Origin: CAYNVS01 sp964400725
Lineage (GTDB): Bacteria; Myxococcota_A; SURF-8; CAYNVS01
NCBI GenBank assembly: GCA_964400725.1
Contig: CAYNVS010000024.1
Coordinates: forward strand, 1-44,948
DNA length: 44,948 nt
Direction of reading: 5' to 3'
Position numbers and translations under genes: made by a program
In this document: positions 15,371 to 22,820 of the stretch, piece after piece
Layout: every line of letters starts with the position of its first letter
Position numbering within the stretch: the first letter of the stretch is position 1
The notes under the pieces: model-generated
Seen by the model: the letters and a program-made list of their open reading frames with translations, nothing else
Told to the model about the DNA's origin: nothing
Databases searched by the model: none

Positions 15371-15967
15371 CTATTCTTTATCTTTGTTTTTTTCTTTTTC
15401 CCCTACGGTTTTCTCGCTTACGAGCTTCCAGGCGCGCTCTTTTATGTTGTAGCTCCAGACCTGAAGCCATTTTTCCTTCTTTACGTAAATCATGTTCTCG
15501 GCCTGACGCTCGACCGCGATGAAGACGTCCATGAGCGTCGGCGTTTTGAGCTCTTTTTTCTTCGGCTTTTGAGCGGCGTTTTCGTCCTCGTCTTCGTCCT
15601 CGCCCTTCGCTTTGTTCTTCTCCTCTTCCTCTTTCTTCTTTTTCTCGTACTCGTAAAGCCCGTCGATGTCGCTTAGCTTGTGCTCGTAGGCGTCTTTCGG
15701 GTCGAGCGCGAGAAAGACGACGTTGGGCGGAAATTCGTCGATGCGTTTTTTGAAAACATCCAGCTTTTCCGGATCCCAGTAGGCGGCCGCCTTCCGCCAA
15801 TTTTTATCTTGCACGATCTTTAAATACGCATATACTGTTTTTTCCAAGGCCGGCGGCGACTTGGGATCCTTGACCTGATTTTTGCATCCGGCGGCCGCGG
15901 CGGACAAGACGAGAGCCGCGAAGGCGGCAGCCAAAATAACTTTTAATAAGGAGTATTTATTGAGCAT
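15371..15967 (-). CDS. Lipoprotein, NTF2-like/DUF4878-type candidate
   Basis: Function unknown. The start is taken as the ATG at 15967-15965 because GGAGG (plus 15973-15977) lies 5 nt upstream; an in-frame codon 33 bp further out lacks such support. The protein then has 198 residues, a lipoprotein signal ending LSAAAAGC (lipidated cysteine about residue 28) and a short alpha/beta domain with VYAYLKIVQDKNWRKAAAYW. That opening resembles NTF2-like lipoproteins that start with a helix carrying 'W...A.xYWD'. A Lys/Glu/Asp-rich segment interrupts the domain near residues 107-140. It precedes rlmH in one transcript. Its start codon overlaps that of the divergent gene at 15966. Confidence 0.75.
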   Translation of the reverse strand: MLNKYSLLKVILAAAFAALVLSAAAAGCKNQVKDPKSPPALEKTVYAYLKIVQDKNWRKAAAYWDPEKLDVFKKRIDEFPPNVVFLALDPKDAYEHKLSDIDGLYEYEKKKKEEEEKNKAKGEDEDEDENAAQKPKKKELKTPTLMDVFIAVERQAENMIYVKKEKWLQVWSYNIKERAWKLVSEKTVGEKEKNKDKE

Positions 15968-16550
15968 GTTTGCCTCCGTTAAAAAGATTGAAAAGAGCAT
16001 ATCAAATCAAGGCCGAGTTGGTCAAATGCTTTTAACCGGCGCCGCTTTAGCCGTTATTTTCGCGGCTGCGGCTTTTGCCGCTGGCTGCGGATCGAGCGAA
16101 AGTTCCAAGCAGGAAGACGGCGTGGACTGCTCCAAAGAGTTCGCCGCGAATACGCCCGATTATACCGCCTGCCTTTTCGTAAACGCGGTGCAGGCCGAGG
16201 CGGCGAAAGGGTTCAAAGGAAACGCTCTGGGCGCGGAAGTGGTTAAAAATACGGAGCTGTTTATCGACGATAACACCTACGACCTTTATTTCAACTCCAA
16301 TCATAAAACGTATCCAGCCCTTCTCACGGAACTGAAGGGGGACATCGGCATGGGGATTTACACTCACGCCGGAGCGCACTTTCAGAGCCTCGATATAGTG
16401 AGCGAGCAGGACGCCATGATGGGAGCCATACGGCCTATTCCCAATAAAAAAATCGACGTTCATCTCTCCAACGGGTCCGGCTTTCCCATACAAACCATCG
16501 TTCAAATAAACGACCACTGGTACATTCTGACGCTGGCGCACGCCTTTTAG
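15966..16550 (+). CDS. Lipoprotein of unknown function
   Basis: No family recognised. The 194-residue protein has a basic n-region (VKKIEK, GR), a hydrophobic core and a lipobox FAAGC, followed by a Ser/Asp-rich linker. The mature domain has few motifs: NTPDYTACLFVNAV, TELKGDIGMGIYTHAG and a C-terminal IQTIVQINDHWYILTLAHAF. AAGGAG lies at 15948-15953, 12 nt before this ATG and 6 nt before an in-frame TTG at 15960, so TTG may be the true start. A later ATG at 16026 would leave no basic n-region and has no ribosome site. The radical-SAM gene follows 26 bp downstream. The start shares the CATG at 15965-15968 with the minus-strand lipoprotein gene. Confidence 0.75.
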   Translation: MFASVKKIEKSISNQGRVGQMLLTGAALAVIFAAAAFAAGCGSSESSKQEDGVDCSKEFAANTPDYTACLFVNAVQAEAAKGFKGNALGAEVVKNTELFIDDNTYDLYFNSNHKTYPALLTELKGDIGMGIYTHAGAHFQSLDIVSEQDAMMGAIRPIPNKKIDVHLSNGSGFPIQTIVQINDHWYILTLAHAF

Positions 16551-16576
16551 CGTTATATCGCGCGGGCGCCGTAAAA

Positions 16577-17524
16577 ATGAATCTCGGCTTCGAGACGTGC
16601 GGCTGCGGAGGGCGCGTTCATTTTGCAACCAAACACTTCGAGCGGCTATTCGGCAAAAAAATCGCAAAGCTGACTTTGGACAACGGCGGAGTCTGCCCGC
16701 GCAGGGCGTTCGGCGGCTGCGTCTTCTGCCACCCCGACAGCTTTCTTCCGTATCAAATCGACGAGTCCGGCAAACTTCAGAGCGTTGCGGCTCAAATGCG
16801 GCTGGGGCTTCCGCGCCTTAAAAAAAGATACCGGACGGATTCCTTCTTCGCGTATTTCAGCCGCGAAACCAGCGCCGCGGCGCCGCTTGAAAAGCTGCGC
16901 GACGAATGGACCGCCGCATTCGCGGAACCGTCGATGATAGGCGTTATAGTTTCCACCCGCCCCGACTTTATGGACGACGCCGCGTTGGAGCTTCTCGCGT
17001 CGCTCTCTTCCGAATGGAGCAAACCCGCGTGGGTGGAGTTCGGTTTGCAGTCGTCCAACGACGCGACTCTTGCGCGCATAAACAGAGGCCACGACGCAGC
17101 CGCTTTCGCCCGCGCAGTCGAGAAGACGCGCTCCTTCGGCCTCCCTGCCGGCGCGCATACCATACTCGGCCTTCCGGGCGAAACTTTGGACGACATGATT
17201 CAAACGCATCTTTTCGCGGCGGCCTGCGGCGTTTCGACCGTTAAAATTCATCATTTTCAGGTTCTTAAAAACACCCGCGCCGAGCGGATGCACGCAGAAG
17301 GGCTCGCGCCCGTCTTCTCTTCTCTCGACGAATATCTCGACGTATTAATTGAGGTTTTGCGCGTCATTCCCTACGGTATCGGAATTCAGAGAGTTTTTAC
17401 CGACAGCCGCGGAGGGCTGCTCGTCGCGCCGCGCCTTTTCGAGCGCAAAGAAGACGCGCTCGGCGCGCTAATGGCAAAAATGGAGGCGGGAAACGTCAGG
17501 CAGGGGGACAATCTTCCAAAATAG
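16577..17524 (+). CDS. Radical SAM protein, YhcC / TIGR01212 family
   Basis: Iron-sulfur enzyme that cleaves S-adenosylmethionine; the substrate of this widespread family is not established. The 315 residues have the family-specific cysteine spacing C40-x7-C48-x2-C51 after KLTLDNGG. Next come DSFFAYFSRETSA, IVSTRPDF, VEFGLQSSNDATLARINRGH and HTILGLPGET, all at their expected places in the partial TIM barrel. No clear ribosome site precedes the ATG. It follows the lipoprotein gene closely, suggesting cotranscription. The 194 bp after it are AT-rich without a recognisable gene. Confidence 0.92.
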   Translation: MNLGFETCGCGGRVHFATKHFERLFGKKIAKLTLDNGGVCPRRAFGGCVFCHPDSFLPYQIDESGKLQSVAAQMRLGLPRLKKRYRTDSFFAYFSRETSAAAPLEKLRDEWTAAFAEPSMIGVIVSTRPDFMDDAALELLASLSSEWSKPAWVEFGLQSSNDATLARINRGHDAAAFARAVEKTRSFGLPAGAHTILGLPGETLDDMIQTHLFAAACGVSTVKIHHFQVLKNTRAERMHAEGLAPVFSSLDEYLDVLIEVLRVIPYGIGIQRVFTDSRGGLLVAPRLFERKEDALGALMAKMEAGNVRQGDNLPK

Positions 17525-17718
17525 TTTGCCCTTCGGTTGACGCAATTTTGAGATTTTACATATATATTGTCCTATATTTTCTAATATTTATCTTTTTTTT
17601 CTTTACAATTTAACGATTTTGAAATAGTACTAGAAGATGAGAAAAAGCAATCAGGATTGAGGCGCGAAGGGCGCCGAAGATTTTTTGTTGCGACGGCGGT
17701 TAAAGGCGCGTTTAACGT

Positions 17719-19218
17719 ATGATTATTCAATGTCCGAGCTGCAAAACCAGATTCCGCTTCGACGAACGGAAAATAACCGACAAAGGTTTGAAGGTTAAAT
17801 GCGCGAAATGCTCGACTAAGTTTATAATCATGGCCGACGGCTCGGCTTTCAACCTCCCCGAAGCGCAGGCCGCCCAAACGAAAATAGCGGCCAACCCCGA
17901 CGCCGATTTCGCGGCCATTTACGGCGCGAAAAAGCCTCAGCCGAAATCCGAGGATCTGCGCTCCACGCTGGAAGCCCCCAAACGGACTATCGACGCGCTC
18001 ATAGCGAGAGCCGAGGAAGGCCCGGACTACGACGAGCCGAGGCGTCCGCAGCAGCCGCCGAGTCAATTCAAAAACAGCTCCGCCGCAATCGACGCCCTGC
18101 GCCGCACGCGCGAGCAGTCGGGCGAAATAAAAGTCGACGAGCTTCAGCAGAAAATCGACAAATTCGCGCGGCCTTCCAGCGAGCCGCCGGAGCGTCCGCG
18201 CTCCGACAGAATTTCGGTCTCGCAAAATCCGGTCGGCGGCCCCGGCTTCGACAACGAATTCATCAACGACGACAACCCGCTTGCGGAAATAGCCAAGCTG
18301 AGCGTTCAGAACGACGGCTACGAAGCGACCCGCGCGCTGCGGGGCGGCCAGGATACGCCCAAGGGGAGAACCGTAATGCTCGACGCTTACGCTCCGCAAA
18401 AGTCGGAGACGACCGCCAGACGAAGGGCTCCGGGAAATTTCGAGCCGCCTCAGGTGAGGCCGACGTCGGAAGCGACGAAAAAACGGACCTCGGCCGAGGT
18501 TCCTTCCGTCGGAGCAGACGAGAACACTCCGCGCAAGCCGGCTCGCGCGCCGGGGCCGGGGCTTCAATGGAACAACCCGCAGGAGCCTTCAATAAAGCGC
18601 GTAAACGCGGTTAATCCCCCCGGAAGCAGAGGAATGGAAACCACGGCGCGCCGCAAACAGGATCACACATACAGCGAGCAGCATGGCGGCGCCGGGTTGT
18701 CGCCGGAAGCTATTCGGCGCAAGTCTCTTGCGAATATGGCGGCTGTAACGCCTTCGGGCGACGCCGGAGGACGGCACAGAATGCCCACGGAGCCGCCGAA
18801 CCTATGGGGAGCGGCTCAGAAAAAAGAAGGCGTCGTTGACGGAAACGCCGGAGAATGGGCCGCGCCCATTAAACAGAAAAGCGTGGGCAGCGAAGAAGAT
18901 ATGTACGGCCAGCGCAAGCACACCAGCATCGTATTGTCCGTTCCGGAACAAAAACTGGACATGGATAAAAAGAAAAAGAACGGCCCTGCCGCCGTTATTT
19001 TAATAATAATCGCGGTTGTTTACATTCTTTTCGCGGTCATTGCGTCCGCCAAAACGGGGCAGACCTGCATCTCGCCCGGAGCCATCGCCGGCGCGTTCGC
19101 CAAACAAGAGAAAGAAAAACCGAGCTCCGCCCAGACGAAACCCGACGCCGGCCAGCCGCCCGCTCACAACGCCGGAGCTTCCGCGGAAGACGACATAGAT
19201 TTTCTTAAAAAACGCTGA
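17719..19218 (+). CDS. Membrane-anchored MJ0042-type zinc-ribbon protein
   Basis: Function unknown. The 499 residues begin with a zinc ribbon of the MJ0042 type (C5, C8, C28, C31, in the order CPSC...CAKC). A long low-complexity region rich in Pro, Arg, Ser and Glu follows (about 60-410). One membrane helix lies at about 423-443, and a short Ala/Pro-rich tail ends it. The zinc ribbon would face the cytoplasm. Proteins of this plan are frequent in Deltaproteobacteria and Myxococcota. AAAGGCG precedes the ATG. The downstream plsC begins 69 bp later. Confidence 0.8.
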   Translation: MIIQCPSCKTRFRFDERKITDKGLKVKCAKCSTKFIIMADGSAFNLPEAQAAQTKIAANPDADFAAIYGAKKPQPKSEDLRSTLEAPKRTIDALIARAEEGPDYDEPRRPQQPPSQFKNSSAAIDALRRTREQSGEIKVDELQQKIDKFARPSSEPPERPRSDRISVSQNPVGGPGFDNEFINDDNPLAEIAKLSVQNDGYEATRALRGGQDTPKGRTVMLDAYAPQKSETTARRRAPGNFEPPQVRPTSEATKKRTSAEVPSVGADENTPRKPARAPGPGLQWNNPQEPSIKRVNAVNPPGSRGMETTARRKQDHTYSEQHGGAGLSPEAIRRKSLANMAAVTPSGDAGGRHRMPTEPPNLWGAAQKKEGVVDGNAGEWAAPIKQKSVGSEEDMYGQRKHTSIVLSVPEQKLDMDKKKKNGPAAVILIIIAVVYILFAVIASAKTGQTCISPGAIAGAFAKQEKEKPSSAQTKPDAGQPPAHNAGASAEDDIDFLKKR

Positions 19219-19287
19219 TTTTCAAGAATATTTTCCCGCCTAAGGTATGAATACCGACGATAATTTTAAATGTTTGCGAGGCGAACG

Positions 19288-20061
19288 ATGTTTACGAGAA
19301 TTCGCGGGCTTTTCAATACGTTAAGCGCGCTTTTTCTGACCGGTTTTTTTTCCGTATTGGCGCTTATTTCGCTCGTCGTCAAGCCCGGCGGCTCTATTGC
19401 GCGCTATATCGCCTATCGCGCTTGGCCGGTTTCGCTGCTGTTCGTCTGCGGAATAAAGGTCGAGCGTTTCGGCGCGGAAAAACTGAAAAAAGACGAGGCG
19501 TACATTTACGTAAGCTCGCATTCAAGCCTGCTGGACATACCGGTTATATTCAGCTCGCTGCCGCATTTCGCGGCGATGGTAACCAAGAAAGAGCTTTTTC
19601 GGCTGCCGTTTTTCGGCGCGGCTATGCGCCGGGCGGGCTGCATCGAGCTGGACCGTTCCAACTCGGCTTCCGCAATCGAAACGCTTAACCGCAACGCAGA
19701 AAAAATAAAGTCGGGCATGTCGGTCTGCATTTTCCCCGAAGGGACGCGCAGCCGCGACGGAGTTTTGAAAGAGTTTAAAAAAGGCGCGTTTATTATGGCG
19801 CAGGCGGCTCGCGCGGTAATCGTTCCGATAATCGTCGAAGGAACGAACGAAGCCCTGCCTCCGAAGAAGTTTTTAATGAAGAGCGGCAAAACTAAAATTT
19901 ACGTCCTCGACTTCATAACGATGCCGCCGAAGACGCCGGAGGGGGAGGACGCCTTAAAGGCCGAGCGGGACGACCTGCTGCTGCGGACGCGCCGCGCTAT
20001 GGTCGAATTTCAGAATAAAATCAAGGCGGAAAACGCGGAAAAAAGCGGCCGGGGCGAGTGA
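19288..20061 (+). CDS. plsC: 1-acyl-sn-glycerol-3-phosphate acyltransferase
   Basis: Adds the second acyl chain to lysophosphatidic acid at the inner membrane, giving phosphatidic acid for phospholipid synthesis. The 257 residues include a hydrophobic N-terminus (about 9-32), the catalytic H-x4-D motif (H78, D83 in SSHSSLLD), FPEGTRS at 149-155 and a VPIIVEG motif. The start at 19288 is preferred over an in-frame ATG at 19270 because GAGG lies 6 nt upstream of it. The stop overlaps the GTG start of ttcA (GTGA), indicating translational coupling. Confidence 0.93.
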   Translation: MFTRIRGLFNTLSALFLTGFFSVLALISLVVKPGGSIARYIAYRAWPVSLLFVCGIKVERFGAEKLKKDEAYIYVSSHSSLLDIPVIFSSLPHFAAMVTKKELFRLPFFGAAMRRAGCIELDRSNSASAIETLNRNAEKIKSGMSVCIFPEGTRSRDGVLKEFKKGAFIMAQAARAVIVPIIVEGTNEALPPKKFLMKSGKTKIYVLDFITMPPKTPEGEDALKAERDDLLLRTRRAMVEFQNKIKAENAEKSGRGE

Positions 20062-20852
20062 GCAGAAAAAAAATTCCGAGCGACAGGCTGCTGGGCGACA
20101 AGCTGCGCCGCAATTTGGCGTCGTCGCTGGCGAAGTATGAAATGATTGAGCCGGGCGACAAAATACTGCTCGCCGTTTCCGGCGGAAAAGACAGCCTGTC
20201 GATGGTAAAACTTTTCGCCGACGCGAAAAGGCGCTTTCCTTTTTCGTTTCGCCTCGACGCGGTTACGGTTGACGGCGGATTCGACCGCTTCGACTTCGAC
20301 GCGGTAGGCTCGTTTTGCGCCGGCTGCGGAGTCGATTACAAAGCGTTGCGCGACCCGATTTTTAAAATAATAAAAGAAAATTCCGCGCCGGGAAATATCC
20401 CGTGCGTAATGTGCGCCCGCATGCGGCGCGGAGTTCTTTACTCTTACGCGGCGGAAAACGGCTACGGCAAAATCGCGCTGGGGCACCACCGCGAGGATTC
20501 GCTCGAAACGCTGATGATGAACGTTTTTTTCAACGCCCGAATCGCCGCGATGCCGCCCAAATTGATTTCCGACGACGGCCGCAACGCGGTTATAAGGCCG
20601 CTGTGCGACGCCCCGGAGGCTTGGATAGCGAGATACGCGGAAATTAACCGTCTGCCCGTTCAGAAGCCGCTGTGCCCGCTTGCGAAGGACGGCAAAGAGG
20701 AGGACGGCAAAAGGGTTTACGTAAGGCGCCTGCTCGACTCGCTCGACGCTGAATTCCCCGACGCCGTCGCCAACGCTCACGCATCGCTGCGGCGCGTAAG
20801 CCTGCGGCATCTTCCCCCGCAGGAAAAGAAGCGCGCGCCCCAAGAAGACTGA
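20058..20852 (+). CDS. ttcA: tRNA 2-thiocytidine biosynthesis protein TtcA-like
   Basis: PP-loop ATPase that places sulfur on cytidine 32 of tRNA, using an oxygen-sensitive iron-sulfur cluster in known members. The 264 residues contain SGGKDS at 41-46, CVMC (C116, C119) followed by ARMRRG, GHHREDSLETLMMNVFF and a third cysteine C206 in KPLCPL. Those three match the cluster ligands of TtcA. The third-cysteine region differs from the E. coli form. It starts with GTG overlapping the plsC stop. It ends 6 bp from the convergent gene at 20859. Confidence 0.9.
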   Translation: MSRKKIPSDRLLGDKLRRNLASSLAKYEMIEPGDKILLAVSGGKDSLSMVKLFADAKRRFPFSFRLDAVTVDGGFDRFDFDAVGSFCAGCGVDYKALRDPIFKIIKENSAPGNIPCVMCARMRRGVLYSYAAENGYGKIALGHHREDSLETLMMNVFFNARIAAMPPKLISDDGRNAVIRPLCDAPEAWIARYAEINRLPVQKPLCPLAKDGKEEDGKRVYVRRLLDSLDAEFPDAVANAHASLRRVSLRHLPPQEKKRAPQED

Positions 20853-20858
20853 TTCGAT

Positions 20859-22439
20859 TTAAAGCCTTCCGCCGAAAATTTCCGCCGCGTATTCAATCCA
20901 TTCGGTCAAATCGTCGAAGCCGACGCATTCGGCGTAGTTTTGCGAGTATTCGGCTGAAACCCCTTTGGCTTCCTTCAAGCACGAAACGAGTTTCTCCGCG
21001 CCTCCGTTTTTAACGAGAGCCGCCTTCATCATAGCGTAGCTTTGCGCCGTCGCGACGCGCTGCATATAGGGCGGAAGAGAGGCGAAATTCATGGTCAAGT
21101 CCGCCGCCTTTACTAGTTTGTCGAAGTTGTGCAGGCCGCCCGCGGTTTTGCGCCCGTAAACGCTTTCCTCGAACAGCGCGCCCAGCCCGTAGGCGACGAA
21201 GCACGGGCAGCGTCCTTTGCTCGCGCCGCTCGCCGCCGCCTGCGCGTAAACGTTGTAAAAGGCCGAGTCGAACAGCTCGGTTCCCGCGGCGAAAGTTTTA
21301 AACGGAATTTCCGCCGAACCGTAAAGCGACGCGGAGCATACGTTTCCGGCGCGGGCGAAGTCGCGGAACTCGATGAATCCGTTTAGCGAAACCTTGATCG
21401 TCGGAGCGAACCCCATGAACGCTTTCAGTTTTTCCGGCGCTTTTTTCAGAAGCTCCATGAAGGGAGGCAGGAACGCCTGATTGACCCCGCCGGAGGCCGA
21501 AATTTCAAAACCTTCCGCAAATATCGCCTTAACGCCGCCGTCGTTTATCGCCTCTTTCGCCTCCGCCAGAAAGAGCGCCTCTTCCAGCGGCTTGGCGTCC
21601 GCGCCCGATTCGGAGAAAATTTTAAGATAATTTTGCGCCTGCCGGTATTTTTTATCGGTGAGGCTGAGCCCGAACAGCCAGCGCGCCGCCTCTTTTCTGT
21701 CCGACGGCTCCGCCAGCGCCGCGCCGAAGTAGAAGGCGCACGACTCGAAGTTGGAATACGCGCAGTAAGCCTCGGCTATCGGCCTGTTAAAAAATTTTAT
21801 TTTGCCGAGGTAATTCTGGCTGAGAGCGAGGTATAACGACGCCGTCGGCCACGCTTTATATTTGTAAGCGTTCCATCCGGCCAGAGCGAGCGCGCGCCCC
21901 GCGGTTTCGCGCAGAGCCTTTTTGCCGTTTATTACAGCCCTGTCCGTTCCTTTGAGGGACGTTACGACGCCCGCGCATTCGCCCCAGCGGCCTTCGTTGA
22001 AAAGAGCGAGCATCTTTTTGAAGAGCTCCGTCTCTTTGGCGTCGAGCTTTTCCGTTTCCAGATTGGGCGGAAGCGACGCGAATTTCGCAATCTCCCCTTC
22101 CAGTTTCGGCTGCGCGACGAAAATTTTTTCTCCGGTCTCGGATTTGCCGGCTTTATGAGCTTCAAAGCCGCCCTTGCGCTCCGTTTTGCCGTAATTGAGC
22201 CATATCGCCGCCGCCGCGACGGCCAGCATGGCCGCGCCGATAATGTAGTAGAGCGGCTTTAAGCGCGCGCCCGAAAAGTCGCGCTCCGCCTTCTCTTCCT
22301 TTTCGGGTTTTCGCGCTCCGCCGCGCGCGGTCTGCGCCTGCCGCATCAGTTTTTCGGCGGCCTTGGCCACCACCGCGTAGCAGTAGGGGCATTCGACGGA
22401 GCCGAGCGGTATTTCTTTTTCGCAGTTAGGGCAGCGCAT
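20859..22439 (-). CDS. Zinc-ribbon membrane protein with large extracytoplasmic domain
   Basis: Function unknown. The start is placed at the ATG giving MRCPNC, because the zinc ribbon (C3, C6, C17, C20) begins there. A longer form to 22490 would add 17 residues of no family character. The roughly 526 residues comprise the ribbon, a basic linker, one membrane helix (about 62-80) and about 440 residues outside the membrane. The outer part is Ala/Leu/Phe/Tyr-rich and helical, with repeated 'AxYLALSQNYL, AYCAYSNFESCAFYF' segments suggesting TPR/Sel1-like repeats. No clear ribosome site is seen for either start. Transcribed from the promoter at 22509-22536. Single gene, convergent with ttcA. Confidence 0.72.
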   Translation of the reverse strand: MRCPNCEKEIPLGSVECPYCYAVVAKAAEKLMRQAQTARGGARKPEKEEKAERDFSGARLKPLYYIIGAAMLAVAAAAIWLNYGKTERKGGFEAHKAGKSETGEKIFVAQPKLEGEIAKFASLPPNLETEKLDAKETELFKKMLALFNEGRWGECAGVVTSLKGTDRAVINGKKALRETAGRALALAGWNAYKYKAWPTASLYLALSQNYLGKIKFFNRPIAEAYCAYSNFESCAFYFGAALAEPSDRKEAARWLFGLSLTDKKYRQAQNYLKIFSESGADAKPLEEALFLAEAKEAINDGGVKAIFAEGFEISASGGVNQAFLPPFMELLKKAPEKLKAFMGFAPTIKVSLNGFIEFRDFARAGNVCSASLYGSAEIPFKTFAAGTELFDSAFYNVYAQAAASGASKGRCPCFVAYGLGALFEESVYGRKTAGGLHNFDKLVKAADLTMNFASLPPYMQRVATAQSYAMMKAALVKNGGAEKLVSCLKEAKGVSAEYSQNYAECVGFDDLTEWIEYAAEIFGGRL

Positions 22440-22490
22440 TGGCGGCGTATCTTTTGGGTAAAAGGTTTTATTAAGGGCAAAAATTGCCAA

Positions 22491-22820
22491 ATAAAATATT
22501 TGATAGAAATTATATGCAATTTAGCGCGGAAGGCAAGTCATTCTTAACCGGCGCGGCGGCGAGGCTGTGAAGCTATGGCGCTTCAATCGGTTCTCAGTTT
22601 GAATAAAAAACAGAGACGAGGAGATTTAATTATCAAACTTTTTAAAGTAAAGATTTGCATACCGATAAATTAATGATAATATTATATACTGAGTTTGAGC
22701 GCGATTTACGATTAATTTAACGATTTCGCGCAGCGGCGCGCTTTAAACGCGGCTGCGTTTCAATTTTAATCGGAGACCCCGCGGCGCAAGCCGGTTCGCA
22801 AATTGATACAGGCGGTTAGC
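22491..22820. other. Gene-free divergent region
   Basis: Between two divergent genes, AT-rich in its middle. It contains the minus-strand promoter above. On the plus strand TATACT (22685-22690) and TTGCAT near 22655 are weak promoter candidates. No RNA gene, terminator or repeat is visible. Confidence 0.5.
22509..22536 (-). promoter_or_regulatory. Promoter of the zinc-ribbon membrane protein gene
   Basis: Minus strand: -35 TTGCCT (plus 22531-22536), 16-bp spacer, perfect -10 TATAAT (plus 22509-22514). Expected start near 22502, about 60 nt before the preferred ATG. Confidence 0.65.
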
